Below are positions 1 to 8,735 of a stretch of DNA of 64,000 nucleotides, piece by piece. The notes under the pieces are model-generated. The model did not search any database. It was not told the DNA's origin and saw nothing but the letters and a program-made list of their open reading frames with translations. The position numbers were made by a program, and so were the translations under genes. This DNA is from Sulfidibacterium sp036244975 (lineage in GTDB: Bacteria; Bacteroidota; Bacteroidia; Bacteroidales; F082): the NCBI GenBank assembly GCA_036244975.1, contig BTTE01000004.1:9885-73884 (forward strand), read 5' to 3'. Each line of letters opens with the position of its first letter. Positions within the stretch are counted from its first letter, which is position 1.

Positions 1-1
1 G

Positions 2-1249
2 CTGATAGTCATCCTCTTTTTTGCCGATCTTTACCTGTGGTCTGCTTTGCGAAAAACTATTTTCAGCTACAAATTCTGGCACAAATATCTGATTACTTCT
101 CTTTTTTGGTTACCCCTTATGATGGTTGCCGTCCTGATTATCGGAAGCGTTTTCAGCCCCATGCAAAACTGGAATGATGTTTTCAGAACTTACTGGATCG
201 GTTTTATTCTGGTGTTTTATACGGCCAAGATGTTTCCGTTACTTTTTTTGTTGATCGCCGATTTGTGGCGGGTTGTCCGGAAAGTTCCGGTGTTTCTTAG
301 TAAAGCCCGACGAAAAGACATCATCAAGCAGGAAGAGGGAATCAGCCGGAGTAAGTTTTTGCAATATATGGGTTACCTTACGGGAGGTTTGGTATTGGGA
401 ACTATGCTTACCGGAATGTTCAAATGGGTTTACGAGTTTAATATCACCCACGAGAAACTTCATTTTGACCGGCTTCCGAAGAATTTTGACGGACTACGTA
501 TTGTACAGATATCCGACCTGCATTTGGGAACCTGGACATCCGCCAAGCCGTTAGAAGAAGCGATAAAAAAAATTACCGGACTTAAACCGGATCTGATATT
601 ATTTACGGGCGATCTGGTAAACTTCACCACCAAAGAAGCTTTCCGTTTTGAGAAAACGCTTAAGCTTATAAAGGCTCCCATGGGTGTTTATGTTACGTTG
701 GGAAATCACGATTACGGCAACTACGTAAGTTGGCCGAGTAAGGCAGCCAAGCAGCAGAACATGAACCAGTTGTATGCATTTTATAAACGTCTTGGCTGGA
801 AGTTACTAAACAACCGTCATGTGAAGCTGGTTCGTGGCAATCAGCAAATTGCCTTAGTTGGTTCCGAAAACTGGGGCGCTCATCTGCGTTTTCCGAGAAG
901 AGGAGACCTGAAAAAAGCCACGCTTGGGCTGGAACCAAAGTTATTTAAGTTGCTCATGACACACGACCCTTCGCATTGGAATTACGTGGTTATTCCTGAA
1001 AATTATGATATGGACCTTACGCTCTCCGGTCATACGCACGGCTTCCAGTTTGGCGTTGAATTCAAAGATTTTAAATGGAGTCCGGCACAATACCTCTATA
1101 AGGAGTGGGCCGGTTTGTACACCGATAAAGCCTCAGGAAGGCAGATTTATGTCAACCGGGGTTTGGGTTCCATCGGCTATCCCGGACGCATTGGCATTCT
1201 TCCGGAGATCACCCTGCTTTTGCTTCAACGCAGATCAGGGCAATTGTAG
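2..1249 (+). CDS. Membrane-anchored metallophosphoesterase, 5' end outside window
   Basis: The reading frame is open from base 2, so the true start lies upstream. The TTG at 47 is only the first in-window start-like codon. The N-terminal part is hydrophobic, with several membrane segments. A calcineurin-like phosphoesterase domain follows with the full metal-ligand set: QISDLHLG (D-x-H), FTGDLV, LGNHDYG, a lone His in LLMTHDP, and SGHTHGF. This arrangement matches YkuE-type metallophosphoesterases, which act on phosphate esters at the membrane; the substrate is unknown. The normal family C-terminus (PEITLLLL) is present. The last few residues after it come from DNA of a neighbouring transporter remnant joined here, so the enzyme is probably still active. 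Confidence 0.85.
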   Translation: MIVILFFADLYLWSALRKTIFSYKFWHKYLITSLFWLPLMMVAVLIIGSVFSPMQNWNDVFRTYWIGFILVFYTAKMFPLLFLLIADLWRVVRKVPVFLSKARRKDIIKQEEGISRSKFLQYMGYLTGGLVLGTMLTGMFKWVYEFNITHEKLHFDRLPKNFDGLRIVQISDLHLGTWTSAKPLEEAIKKITGLKPDLILFTGDLVNFTTKEAFRFEKTLKLIKAPMGVYVTLGNHDYGNYVSWPSKAAKQQNMNQLYAFYKRLGWKLLNNRHVKLVRGNQQIALVGSENWGAHLRFPRRGDLKKATLGLEPKLFKLLMTHDPSHWNYVVIPENYDMDLTLSGHTHGFQFGVEFKDFKWSPAQYLYKEWAGLYTDKASGRQIYVNRGLGSIGYPGRIGILPEITLLLLQRRSGQL

Positions 1250-1554
1250 CCATCGTCGGTTTTACAATTATTATTAGTCTGCTCGGACGATGGAAAAACG
1301 TACGCATGACTTTTAGCAACAAGCCGGCACTGAAACGCATAGTACCGGGCTCTTTTTTCGGTCCTTTTTTGGGCGTTTCTTTTTCGTTGCTTGCTGTGCA
1401 GCATACCAACATCGGTATCGCCTCCACCCTCATGGCGATGGTTCCGGTTTTTATAATTCTGCCTTCCGTACTCCTTTTTAAACAAAAAGTTACCCTGGCA
1501 GAAGTTGCCGGCGCGGTATTGAGTGTCGTCGGAGTTACTTTGTTTTTTGTTTAG
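1213..1554 (+). pseudogene. C-terminal remnant of an EamA (DMT) transporter
   Basis: A frame different from the phosphoesterase's is open from about 1213 to the stop at 1554. It encodes roughly 113 residues of the second EamA repeat, including FASTQIRAIVAIVGF, then LKRIVPGSFFGPFLGVSF, NIGIASTLMAMVPVF and AGAVLSVVGVTLFFV. EamA transporters are normally about 290-300 residues with ten membrane helices, so the first ~60% is missing. The remnant overlaps the last ~37 bases of the phosphoesterase gene in another frame. That is what a deletion joining two formerly tandem genes would leave. An internal ATG at 1306 exists, but an 82-residue transporter fragment is unlikely to work. Confidence 0.75.
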
Positions 1555-1732
1555 TGCAGTAAATTGTTTGAACTACTTTGGAACAGACGAAGGGAAGAGT
1601 AAACAGCATTGCTAATTTCCTTTTGCGTTTTAGCTTTTCTTGATTTTGCAGGATGATGTAACCAAGTCAGGCTTTGGGGTAAGGCAGGGCTTTTGGCCAG
1701 TCTGTTGCACAAAGGTTTAAATGCGGTTATTA

Positions 1733-3634
1733 TCAATACGCCCTCTCACTTCTTCCTTCCACATAATTAATAAAAGCCTGATTCACCACCTTGTTACCGC
1801 CCGGCGTGGGATAATCGCCGGTGAAGTACCAGTCTCCTTTGTGATGGGGAATAGCCTCATGCAGGTTTTCAATGCTTTGGTAAATCACGGCAACCTCGGT
1901 TTTCACCTCCGGCGAGGTGACGAGTTGTGCAATTTTATCCGAAATCTGTTGCGGGGTGAAGGGCTTATAAATCTCTTTCACAGGGTTGACAACCTGTTCT
2001 TTTGGCAGGTTCTCCTGCGCTTTGGCTTTGGCATATACCTCATTAATAATGTTTTCGATATGATGCTCTTTCAGTAGTTCGATGGCAGCGCGGAAAGCCA
2101 CAAAATCGCCCAGCCGGGCCATGTCGATACCATAACAATCAGGATAACAGATTTGCGGCGCCGAAGAAACAATCAGAATCTTTTTGGGATGTAGCCGGTC
2201 GAGGATACGGATGATGCTCTGTTTGAGCGTAGTACCGCGCACAATGGAATCGTCCAGCACCACCAGCGTATCGATGTTGTCGCGAACCACACCGTAAGTT
2301 ACATCATACACATGTGCCACGAGATCATCACGTTGTTTGTCGGTGAGGATAAAAGTCCGCAATTTGGCATCTTTCACGGCAATGGTTTCCACACGCGGCC
2401 GGTTCGAGAAAATCACATCTAACCGTTCTTTGGAAAGTTTTCCCTGCTCTGCCAAAATTTTTCCCTTTATTTGTTCGGCGGAAAATTCATTTAACTGTTC
2501 CACCAGCCCCTGAAAAGCTACGGAAGCCGTGTTGGGAATATAGGAAAATACTGTATTCTTCAGGTCGTAATCGATGGCCTTCAGAACAGGGTTTCCGAGT
2601 AATTTTCCCAGCATTTTCCTTTCGAGATAAATATCTTTGTCGGTACCGCGCGAGAAATAGATGCGCTCAAACGAACAGGATCTTTTGGGCAGCGACTCCA
2701 TAAAAGCCTCATTGATAAGTTCCCCGTTTTTCCGGATAATCAGCGCATGTGCCGGCTCCAGTTCCCGGATGTCTTCTACCGGAACATTTAAAGCCGTCTG
2801 AATGACAGGCCGTTCCGAAGCTGCAACCACGATTTCATCATCAGCATAATAATAGGCGGGACGAATGCCGGCCGGATCGCGCATCACAAAAGCATCGCCG
2901 TGTCCCAACAACCCGCTGATGACATAACCGCCATCCCACCGCTTGGCAGATTCACGCAGGATGGGCAGTATATCCAGTTTTTTTATGATTTCGTCAGTGG
3001 CCTCTTTTTTCGAAACCCCTCTTTTTTTCAATTCACGATAAAGCCGTTCATTTTCCTCATCCAAAAAATGACCGATTTTTTCCAGTACCGTAATGGTATC
3101 GGAAGTTTCTTGCGGATACTGTCCCAACCCAATCAAATGCTCCAGCAGTTCATCGTTGTTCGTCATGTTGAAATTACCGGCCAGCAGCAGGTTTCTGGTT
3201 TTCCAGTTGTTGGCTCTTTTGAGCGGATGCAGGTTTTTTACATCATTTCTGCCGTAAGTGCCGTAACGCAGATGCCCCAGAAAAAGCTCCCCGGTAAAAG
3301 CTACATTATCCTTCAGCCAAGCCACATCATCGAGCCGCTTCGGATGCTGTTGCCGGATAGTTTCCAGCTCGTCATACACTTTGCTGAAAATAGTTTTTAT
3401 GGGCGTAGTGCTGTTGGAACGGATACGGTTGATATATTTTTTCCCCGGCGGCAGGTCAAATTTTACACAAGCCATCCCAGCGCCATCCTGACCCCGGTTG
3501 TGCTGTTTTTGCATCAACAGATGCAACTTCTGTAGTCCGTAAAGGGTACTTCCGTATTTCCCCTGATAATATTCCAGTGGTTTCAACAGCCTTACAAGGG
3601 CAATACCACACTCATGTTTTATCTGTTCGCTCAT
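1733..3634 (-). CDS. purF: Amidophosphoribosyltransferase, long Bacteroidota form
   Basis: About 633 residues from the ATG at 3634; a frame extension to 3676 runs into the promoter. The N-terminus is a class II glutamine amidotransferase domain (KHECGIALVRLL, with Cys9 as the expected N-terminal nucleophile after processing, and QHNRGQDGAG). The C-terminal half is a phosphoribosyltransferase with the PRPP loop VVLDDSIVRGTT. The family makes 5-phosphoribosylamine from PRPP and glutamine, the first step of purine synthesis. Typical PurF is about 470-500 residues. This longer variant with extra segments occurs in Bacteroidota, sometimes beside a canonical PurF, so its exact role here is inferred. 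It is divergent from the GNAT gene. Confidence 0.85.
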   Translation of the reverse strand: MSEQIKHECGIALVRLLKPLEYYQGKYGSTLYGLQKLHLLMQKQHNRGQDGAGMACVKFDLPPGKKYINRIRSNSTTPIKTIFSKVYDELETIRQQHPKRLDDVAWLKDNVAFTGELFLGHLRYGTYGRNDVKNLHPLKRANNWKTRNLLLAGNFNMTNNDELLEHLIGLGQYPQETSDTITVLEKIGHFLDEENERLYRELKKRGVSKKEATDEIIKKLDILPILRESAKRWDGGYVISGLLGHGDAFVMRDPAGIRPAYYYADDEIVVAASERPVIQTALNVPVEDIRELEPAHALIIRKNGELINEAFMESLPKRSCSFERIYFSRGTDKDIYLERKMLGKLLGNPVLKAIDYDLKNTVFSYIPNTASVAFQGLVEQLNEFSAEQIKGKILAEQGKLSKERLDVIFSNRPRVETIAVKDAKLRTFILTDKQRDDLVAHVYDVTYGVVRDNIDTLVVLDDSIVRGTTLKQSIIRILDRLHPKKILIVSSAPQICYPDCYGIDMARLGDFVAFRAAIELLKEHHIENIINEVYAKAKAQENLPKEQVVNPVKEIYKPFTPQQISDKIAQLVTSPEVKTEVAVIYQSIENLHEAIPHHKGDWYFTGDYPTPGGNKVVNQAFINYVEGRSERAY

Positions 3635-3638
3635 CGGT

Positions 3639-3662
3639 TTGAAAGATAATTTTATCTTTGAA
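3639..3662. promoter_or_regulatory. Near-palindrome in the purF/GNAT divergent promoter region
   Basis: Two 11-base arms, TTGAAAGATAA and TTATCTTTGAA, differ from a perfect inverted repeat at one position and are separated by TT. The palindrome lies just upstream of the purF start and covers the GNAT -7 box. It could be an operator, but no regulator is identifiable here. Confidence 0.35.
3653..3660 (+). promoter_or_regulatory. -7 box (TATCTTTG) for the GNAT gene
   Basis: Matches the Bacteroidota TAnnTTTG -7 element, with the GNAT ATG 31 bases downstream. No convincing -33 TTTG at standard spacing. Confidence 0.5.
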
Positions 3663-3673
3663 TAATTATTTTT

Positions 3674-3681
3674 CAAAATTA
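3674..3681 (-). promoter_or_regulatory. purF: -7 box (TAATTTTG) for purF
   Basis: TAnnTTTG on the minus strand, 40 bases before the purF ATG at 3634. This supports that start over the longer frame, which would begin inside the promoter. Confidence 0.5.
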
Positions 3682-3690
3682 TTAAAAATC

Positions 3691-4143
3691 ATGGTACAAA
3701 TCAGGATGGCCACAGAAGAAAATCGGGAAATAATTGCTGAGTTTCAAATAAAAATGGCCAGGGAGACGGAAGACCTTGTTTTGGAAAAAGAGACACTGCA
3801 CGAGGGGGTTATACACGTGTTACGCGATCCGGAGAAGGGTAAATATTTTATTGCGGAAGAGGAGGGCAAAGTGGTGGCCTCCCTGCTCGTAACCTTTGAA
3901 TGGAGCGACTGGCGCAACAAGTGGGTCTTATGGATTCAATCAGTTTACGTGCTCCCTGAATACCGGAAACAGGGCGTTTTCAAAAATATGTATGCACACA
4001 TTAAAAAATGGGCCATCAACGACAACGAGGTCGCCGGGATACGTCTTTACGTGGACAAAACCAATCGGCGCGCTATCAATGTTTACAGCAAACTCGGCAT
4101 GAACGGCGAACACTACCGGCTCTTTGAGTGGATGAAAGAATAA
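3691..4143 (+). CDS. GNAT family N-acetyltransferase
   Basis: 150 residues from the ATG at 3691; an upstream TTG in frame lies too close to the promoter. The fold is a single Gcn5-related acetyltransferase. Beta-4 and the acetyl-CoA pyrophosphate loop are visible in SVYVLPEYRKQGVFKNMY (R-x-x-G-x type). The last part, AINVYSKLGMN, is the usual GNAT motif B region. Such enzymes transfer acetyl groups from acetyl-CoA to an amine; the substrate cannot be told from sequence. It sits alone, divergent from purF. Confidence 0.85.
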   Translation: MVQIRMATEENREIIAEFQIKMARETEDLVLEKETLHEGVIHVLRDPEKGKYFIAEEEGKVVASLLVTFEWSDWRNKWVLWIQSVYVLPEYRKQGVFKNMYAHIKKWAINDNEVAGIRLYVDKTNRRAINVYSKLGMNGEHYRLFEWMKE

Positions 4144-4220
4144 ACTTTGATATTGTTTTTAGGGCGGCTTAACAGGCTTTCCGTTTTAGGCGTTCGGCCT
4201 TATGTTGGAGAGATTGCTTC

Positions 4221-4268
4221 ACACGCCACAAGGTTTTTTCAAACCGAAATTATTTCCGTGTGGCGTGT
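4221..4268. repeat. 10-bp perfect inverted repeat in the 4144-4449 gap
   Basis: ACACGCCACA (4221-4230) and TGTGGCGTGT (4259-4268) form a hairpin with a 28-base loop. The 306-base gap between the GNAT gene and corA contains no convincing ORF. The surrounding text (AGATTGCTTC...) looks like decayed intergenic repeat. It lacks a T-tract, so it is not a standard terminator. Confidence 0.4.
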
Positions 4269-4449
4269 TCGCAAAGACGGGGCTTTTGTGCTCGCACGTT
4301 GCTCTTTAGGATTTTAAATTCGGACACTCAAAGCGGAGTACTAACGGGTAAGAAAAGAAAGCAGCTTCTGTTTTGATTTATTTGATTATTTTTGGCTGGC
4401 AAAAGCAAAACACTGGAATATTCCTGATAAAAAACAGGAGGCAAGGCCC

Positions 4450-5361
4450 ATGATAGAGACAGTAAAATTAGGTGGACGATTGAAATGGTACCATATTGCG
4501 ATGCCTTCCGAACAGGATTTTGAATTTCTGGAAAATACTTTTCACTTCCACGCACTGGACATTGAAGACTGCCGGCAGACCGGCCAACGCCCGAAAATTG
4601 ACGTTTACGATGATTATTATTTCCTCATCCTGAACTTTCCTAATTTCGACAAGCAAAACCGCTTTGTAAAGCCAAAAGAAGTGAAAATTTTCTGGGGTGA
4701 AGATTACTTTATCACCGTGGGCAAAACCCATTGCGTAGTCAATAATCTTTTTGATGAAGCGGGAAAACAGGAAAAAAAAGATGAGGATTTCGAAATTGCC
4801 ACTTCCGATGCGCTGCTTTATACCGTTATGGAGCATCTGATGACACAAGCCGTTTATCTGCTTCGCAAAGTGGGTCTGGAGCTGGAACTGATTAACCGCG
4901 AACTTTTCAATTCACGTGCCGAAACCGTTATCGAACGCCTTTCGGCAACGCGGAAAAATATTATTGTGCTCAACACCATGTTTAAACCGCAGTTACGGGT
5001 TTTTAACAAATTCGAGTCGGGAAGTATTGAGGGCTTTGCCGACAACATGGAAGATTACTGGGGTAATATCCTTGACTATTACAACAAAATATGGGACATG
5101 ACGGAGGATTATGGTGAGCTGATTGAAGGATTGTCCACCACATTCGACTCCATGCAGACCAACAAGACCAACGAGATAATGAAAATTCTCACCCTGATTT
5201 CATCTATTGTGCTGCCACTAACGTTCCTCACCGGCCTTTACGGAATGAATGTTACACTTCCCTTTCAGGAAGAGCGCACTGCTTTCTGGATACTGCTGAC
5301 ACTTATGGTTAGCCTCGGCGTGGGCATGATTGTCTATTTCAAGAAAAAACACTGGATGTAA
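4450..5361 (+). CDS. corA: Magnesium/cobalt transporter CorA
   Basis: 303 residues, the usual length. A large acidic N-terminal cytoplasmic domain and a long helix (about residues 120-240) lead to two C-terminal membrane helices. The signature GMN motif (LTGLYGMNV) sits between them and a lysine-rich tail (FKKKHWM) ends the protein. CorA pentamers conduct Mg2+ (and Co2+) across the inner membrane. A purine-rich AGGAGG lies about a dozen bases before the ATG, an unusually clear Shine-Dalgarno for Bacteroidota. It converges with the omega-amidase gene with only 9 bases between the stop codons. Confidence 0.95.
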   Translation: MIETVKLGGRLKWYHIAMPSEQDFEFLENTFHFHALDIEDCRQTGQRPKIDVYDDYYFLILNFPNFDKQNRFVKPKEVKIFWGEDYFITVGKTHCVVNNLFDEAGKQEKKDEDFEIATSDALLYTVMEHLMTQAVYLLRKVGLELELINRELFNSRAETVIERLSATRKNIIVLNTMFKPQLRVFNKFESGSIEGFADNMEDYWGNILDYYNKIWDMTEDYGELIEGLSTTFDSMQTNKTNEIMKILTLISSIVLPLTFLTGLYGMNVTLPFQEERTAFWILLTLMVSLGVGMIVYFKKKHWM

Positions 5362-5370
5362 CGGAAGTGC

Positions 5371-6168
5371 CTAAAGTATCGTTATCTCAAACCGATCCCA
5401 GTCGCATCCCACATTAAATTTATTTCTGAAATCCTGTAATTGTTTTCCCGAAAGGTTTACACGCATGGATACCTCTTCGTTTTCCGGCGCTTCTGATAAG
5501 ATCATTCCCCTGGCATCCACCAATTTTGAATGGCCGGGGTAAGCATTTCCCTGTCCGTCAGTCCCCACACGGTTGACCCCCAGCACAAAAGCCTGATTTT
5601 CGATGGCACGGGCTACGAGCAAAGCATCCCACGGATAAGCACGCACCGCCGGCCAGTTGGCTACATAAATGACGAGATCATATTCAAAAGCTCCGTTTTC
5701 ATACCGGTTTTTACTCCATACCGGAAAACGCAGGTCGTAGCAAACCATGGGTTTGATTTTCCAGCCTTTGAGCTCAACCTGCAATTGCCGGTTACCGGCT
5801 TTTATGTGTTTGTGTTCGCCACCCATGGAGAAAACATGCCGTTTGTTGTACCGTTCAAACGTGCCATCGGGTCGCATCCAAATGAGGGCATTAGAGTAAG
5901 TTGTTTCTTCTTTTAGCAAAAGACTTCCGGAGATGACCGCACCGGTTTCAGCAGCGAGGCGTTGCATCCATTGCAGGCTTTCTCCATCGGTAGTTTCGGC
6001 AAAAGGAGCAGGGTCAACAGGAAAGCCGGTGGTAAAAGTCTCCGGCAATACGATTAAATCACAGCCCTGACCCTGTGCCAGAATTTTCTTTTCAAAATTT
6101 TCCCTGTTCTGTGCCGGATTTTCCCAAGCCAGATCGGATTGTAAGTAAAGAATATCAAGGTTTTGCAT
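5371..6168 (-). CDS. Nitrilase-family omega-amidase (YafV/Nit2 type)
   Basis: 265 residues with the nitrilase-superfamily catalytic triad: Glu in VLPETFTTGF, Lys in ERYNKRHVF and Cys in KPMVCYDLRFPVW. Length and the CYDLRFP context fit omega-amidases, which hydrolyse alpha-ketoglutaramate or the ketoacid amides left by glutamine- or asparagine-dependent transamination. It is the second gene of a probable operon, 76 bases behind a PLP aminotransferase that would produce such substrates. A repeat/palindrome cluster occupies that spacer. Pairing of these two families, linked to methionine salvage, is established in other bacteria; the exact donor here is inferred. Confidence 0.88.
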   Translation of the reverse strand: MQNLDILYLQSDLAWENPAQNRENFEKKILAQGQGCDLIVLPETFTTGFPVDPAPFAETTDGESLQWMQRLAAETGAVISGSLLLKEETTYSNALIWMRPDGTFERYNKRHVFSMGGEHKHIKAGNRQLQVELKGWKIKPMVCYDLRFPVWSKNRYENGAFEYDLVIYVANWPAVRAYPWDALLVARAIENQAFVLGVNRVGTDGQGNAYPGHSKLVDARGMILSEAPENEEVSMRVNLSGKQLQDFRNKFNVGCDWDRFEITIL

Positions 6169-6193
6169 AGTCGTAACTTTTCTATGAATGGTT

Positions 6194-6245
6194 GAATGTC
6201 AAGGGGTCATGACCGAATGCCAAGGGGTCATGACCCCTTGACATT
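6194..6245. repeat. Tandem 21-bp repeat plus 20-bp perfect palindrome
   Basis: Two tandem 21-base copies (6194-6214 and 6215-6235) differ at one base. The second copy merges into the perfect palindrome CAAGGGGTCATGACCCCTTG (6221-6240). Bases 6195-6214 are also an exact inverted copy of 6226-6245. The block fills most of the spacer between the aminotransferase stop and the omega-amidase start. It could form a strong hairpin in the operon mRNA or be a REP-like repeat. There is no T-tract. Confidence 0.8.
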
Positions 6246-7402
6246 TATATCCCCGACAAAATTTTTGTAGCTTCCCGAAGGGTCTCCTCTTTCTTGGCAA
6301 AGCAGAAACGCAGCACTTTGTGATCGTCGTGGTTTTGGTAAAAGGGAGCTATGGGAATGGCCGCAATTTTATGTTTTTCCACAAGCAGGCGGGCAAAATC
6401 CATTTCCGTTTCATCGGAAATAGCACTGTAATCCAACAGTTGAAAATAGGTTCCGTGAGCCGGCAGCACTTTAAAACGTGAATCTTTCAGCCCATCCTTA
6501 AAAAGGTCTCTTTTTGCCTGATAAAATGTTCCGAGATGGAGATAATTCTCCTTGTTACCGATAAAATCTGCAATCGCATACTGCACCGGTGTGTTACTGG
6601 TAAAAACCACAAACTGATGGACCTTTCTGAACTCGGACATGAGTTTTTCGGGAGCCAGCACAAAACCGGTTTTCCAGCCGGTGGCATGAAAAGTCTTTCC
6701 AAACGAACCGATGACCAGCGTTCGCTGTGCCAATTCCGGAAACAGGCAGGCACTTTGATGCGTCAGTCCATCGAAAATCAAATGTTCGTACACCTCATCA
6801 CTCAATACAATAATGTCCGTTCCCCTCGTAAGTCTGTCCAGCCGCTCCATGTCGTCACTACGCAGCACACTGCTGGTAGGGTTTTGCGGTGAGTTGATGA
6901 TAATCAGCCGGGTACGATGGGTAATCATGCGTGGCAACTCGTCCCAGTTGACACTGAAATCGGGAAATTGCAACCGCGAATATTTCACCAGACCTCCGTT
7001 CAGCGTAACGGCAGGCGCATAACAATCGTAAGCCGGTTCAAAAATAATGGCTTCATCGCCCTCTTTGATAAAAGCCGAAATAGATGCGTATAACGCCTGT
7101 GTGGCGCCGGCTGTAATGTTTATTTCCGTATCTGCATTGTATGTAACCCCGTATTTGTCGCTGAACATGTGAGAAATGGCCTCACGCAACGGTTTTACAC
7201 CCGGCATGGGTGCATACTGGTTCATTCCTGCTTTCATGTAGTGGTAAACCCGCTCAATAAGCTCCTCCGAAACGGGAAAGTCGGGAAAACCCTGCGACAG
7301 GTTCACCGCGTTGTTTTCCGCTGCCAGCCGCGACATAATGGCAAAAATAGAAGAGCCGGTCTCCGGCAACTTGGTATGTATGGTTCCTGTAAATGCTTCC
7401 AT
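6245..7402 (-). CDS. PLP-dependent aminotransferase (methionine/glutamine transaminase, YbdL type)
   Basis: 385 residues, class I/II aminotransferase fold. Visible motifs are INSPQNPTSSV (NPTG region), IVLSDEVYEHL (Asp binding the pyridine nitrogen), GSFGKTFHATGWKTGF (Schiff-base Lys in S-F-G-K) and VLRFCFAKK (substrate-carboxylate Arg). Closest in feel to YbdL/kynurenine aminotransferases, which transaminate methionine with ketoacids. It is first in an operon with an omega-amidase. This suggests glutamine is the amino donor and the resulting alpha-ketoglutaramate is then hydrolysed, pulling the reaction forward. The pathway assignment is inference. Confidence 0.88.
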   Translation of the reverse strand: MEAFTGTIHTKLPETGSSIFAIMSRLAAENNAVNLSQGFPDFPVSEELIERVYHYMKAGMNQYAPMPGVKPLREAISHMFSDKYGVTYNADTEINITAGATQALYASISAFIKEGDEAIIFEPAYDCYAPAVTLNGGLVKYSRLQFPDFSVNWDELPRMITHRTRLIIINSPQNPTSSVLRSDDMERLDRLTRGTDIIVLSDEVYEHLIFDGLTHQSACLFPELAQRTLVIGSFGKTFHATGWKTGFVLAPEKLMSEFRKVHQFVVFTSNTPVQYAIADFIGNKENYLHLGTFYQAKRDLFKDGLKDSRFKVLPAHGTYFQLLDYSAISDETEMDFARLLVEKHKIAAIPIAPFYQNHDDHKVLRFCFAKKEETLREATKILSGI

Positions 7403-7418
7403 GCTAAAAACTGAGTCA

Positions 7419-7426
7419 CAAAAATA
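7419..7426 (-). promoter_or_regulatory. -7 box (TATTTTTG) for the aminotransferase operon
   Basis: TAnnTTTG on the minus strand, 17 bases before the aminotransferase ATG. Confidence 0.45.
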
Positions 7427-7470
7427 CAGATTTTATACGCTTATGGGGCGTAAGCTATGCTTTATCTTCT

Positions 7471-7478
7471 TAGTTTTG
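7471..7478 (+). promoter_or_regulatory. pgk: -7 box (TAGTTTTG) for pgk
   Basis: TAnnTTTG located 29 bases before the chosen pgk ATG at 7507. No clear -33 element. Confidence 0.5.
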
Positions 7479-7506
7479 CACAAATTAATTTTAAAATCTG
7501 TTGAAG

Positions 7507-8697
7507 ATGAAAACGATTGATAATTATGATTTTAAGGGCAAGAAAGTTTTGGTACGCGTGGATTTTAATGTGCCGTTAAACGAGAACTTTGAAATCACTG
7601 ATGATACCCGCATACGGGCGACCATTCCTACCATTCAGAAGCTACGCGAGGAGGGTGCTGCCGTGATACTCATGTCGCATTTGGGACGTCCCAAAAACGG
7701 GCCGGAAGAGAAATTTTCGCTGAAACATGTAGTGAAAGACCTTTCGGAGAAACTAAGAACGGAAGTTCAGTTTGCCAATGACTGCATTGGGGCACAGGCC
7801 CGTGAGAAAGCAACTGTTTTAAAAGCCGGCGAAGTACTGTTGCTCGAAAATCTCCGCTTTTACAAAGAAGAGACTGCCGGGGATGCGGCTTTCGCCAAAA
7901 AACTTTCGGAACTGGCCGACGTATATGTAAATGATGCCTTTGGTACGGCCCACCGTGCTCACGCCTCCACTACAGTTGTCGCCCGATTCTTCCCCGAAGC
8001 CAAAATGTTCGGCTATGTGATGGCCAATGAATTGAAAAGCATCAACAAAGTGCTGAAAGAGGGCGAAAAACCTTTCACCGCTATTTTGGGAGGAGCCAAA
8101 GTATCCGGTAAAATAGAAATTATCAACAACCTGCTTGACAAAGTGGACAACCTGCTTATCGGCGGGGGAATGATGTTTACCTTTATCAAAGCCAAAGGCG
8201 GCGAGGTGGGAAACTCGCTGGTAGAAGACGATTTGATCGACACAGCCATTGAAGCCATGAAAAAAGCCAAAAAACTGGGTGTTCATCTGTACATCCCACA
8301 AGATGCGGTTATTGCCGACAGATTTGCCAACGATGCCAACCAAAAATGTTGTCCCTCCAATGAAATTCCAGATGGATGGATGGGATTGGATATCGGTGTG
8401 GAAGCCGGTGAGACTTTTAGGAAAGTTATTGAAGACTCAGCTACCATCCTTTGGAACGGGCCTATGGGCGTATTCGAAATGGATAATTTTGCCGAAGGCA
8501 CGCTGGATGTCGCCCAGGCTATTGCCAGCGCTACGGCAAAAGGCGCTTTTTCGCTGGTTGGCGGCGGTGATTCGGTAGCGGCAGTGAACAAATACCATTT
8601 GCAGGATGAGGTAAGTTACGTTTCTACCGGCGGTGGCGCCATGCTCGAATATATCGAAGGAAAAACACTCCCCGGAGTAGCGGCTATTGAAGGATAA
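7507..8697 (+). CDS. pgk: Phosphoglycerate kinase
   Basis: 396 residues from the ATG at 7507; a TTG two codons upstream is in frame but less likely. Recognisable motifs are KVLVRVDFNVPL near the N-terminus, SHLGRPK, LLLENLRFYKEE, AHASTTVV, LGGAKVSGKI, the hinge and nucleotide region TILWNGPMGVFE, and VGGGDSVAAV near the C-terminus. The enzyme interconverts 1,3-bisphosphoglycerate and 3-phosphoglycerate with ADP/ATP in glycolysis and gluconeogenesis. It is monocistronic here, followed by the tRNA-like RNA and tRNA-Arg. Confidence 0.97.
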   Translation: MKTIDNYDFKGKKVLVRVDFNVPLNENFEITDDTRIRATIPTIQKLREEGAAVILMSHLGRPKNGPEEKFSLKHVVKDLSEKLRTEVQFANDCIGAQAREKATVLKAGEVLLLENLRFYKEETAGDAAFAKKLSELADVYVNDAFGTAHRAHASTTVVARFFPEAKMFGYVMANELKSINKVLKEGEKPFTAILGGAKVSGKIEIINNLLDKVDNLLIGGGMMFTFIKAKGGEVGNSLVEDDLIDTAIEAMKKAKKLGVHLYIPQDAVIADRFANDANQKCCPSNEIPDGWMGLDIGVEAGETFRKVIEDSATILWNGPMGVFEMDNFAEGTLDVAQAIASATAKGAFSLVGGGDSVAAVNKYHLQDEVSYVSTGGGAMLEYIEGKTLPGVAAIEG

Positions 8698-8735
8698 AAA
8701 CAGCAGGTACCGGGAGCGAATTTTATCAAAAAGTG

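Noticed and set aside
2900..3535. 211-codon plus-strand frame inside purF
   Set aside because: Antisense shadow of the glutaminase domain; no motif or promoter.
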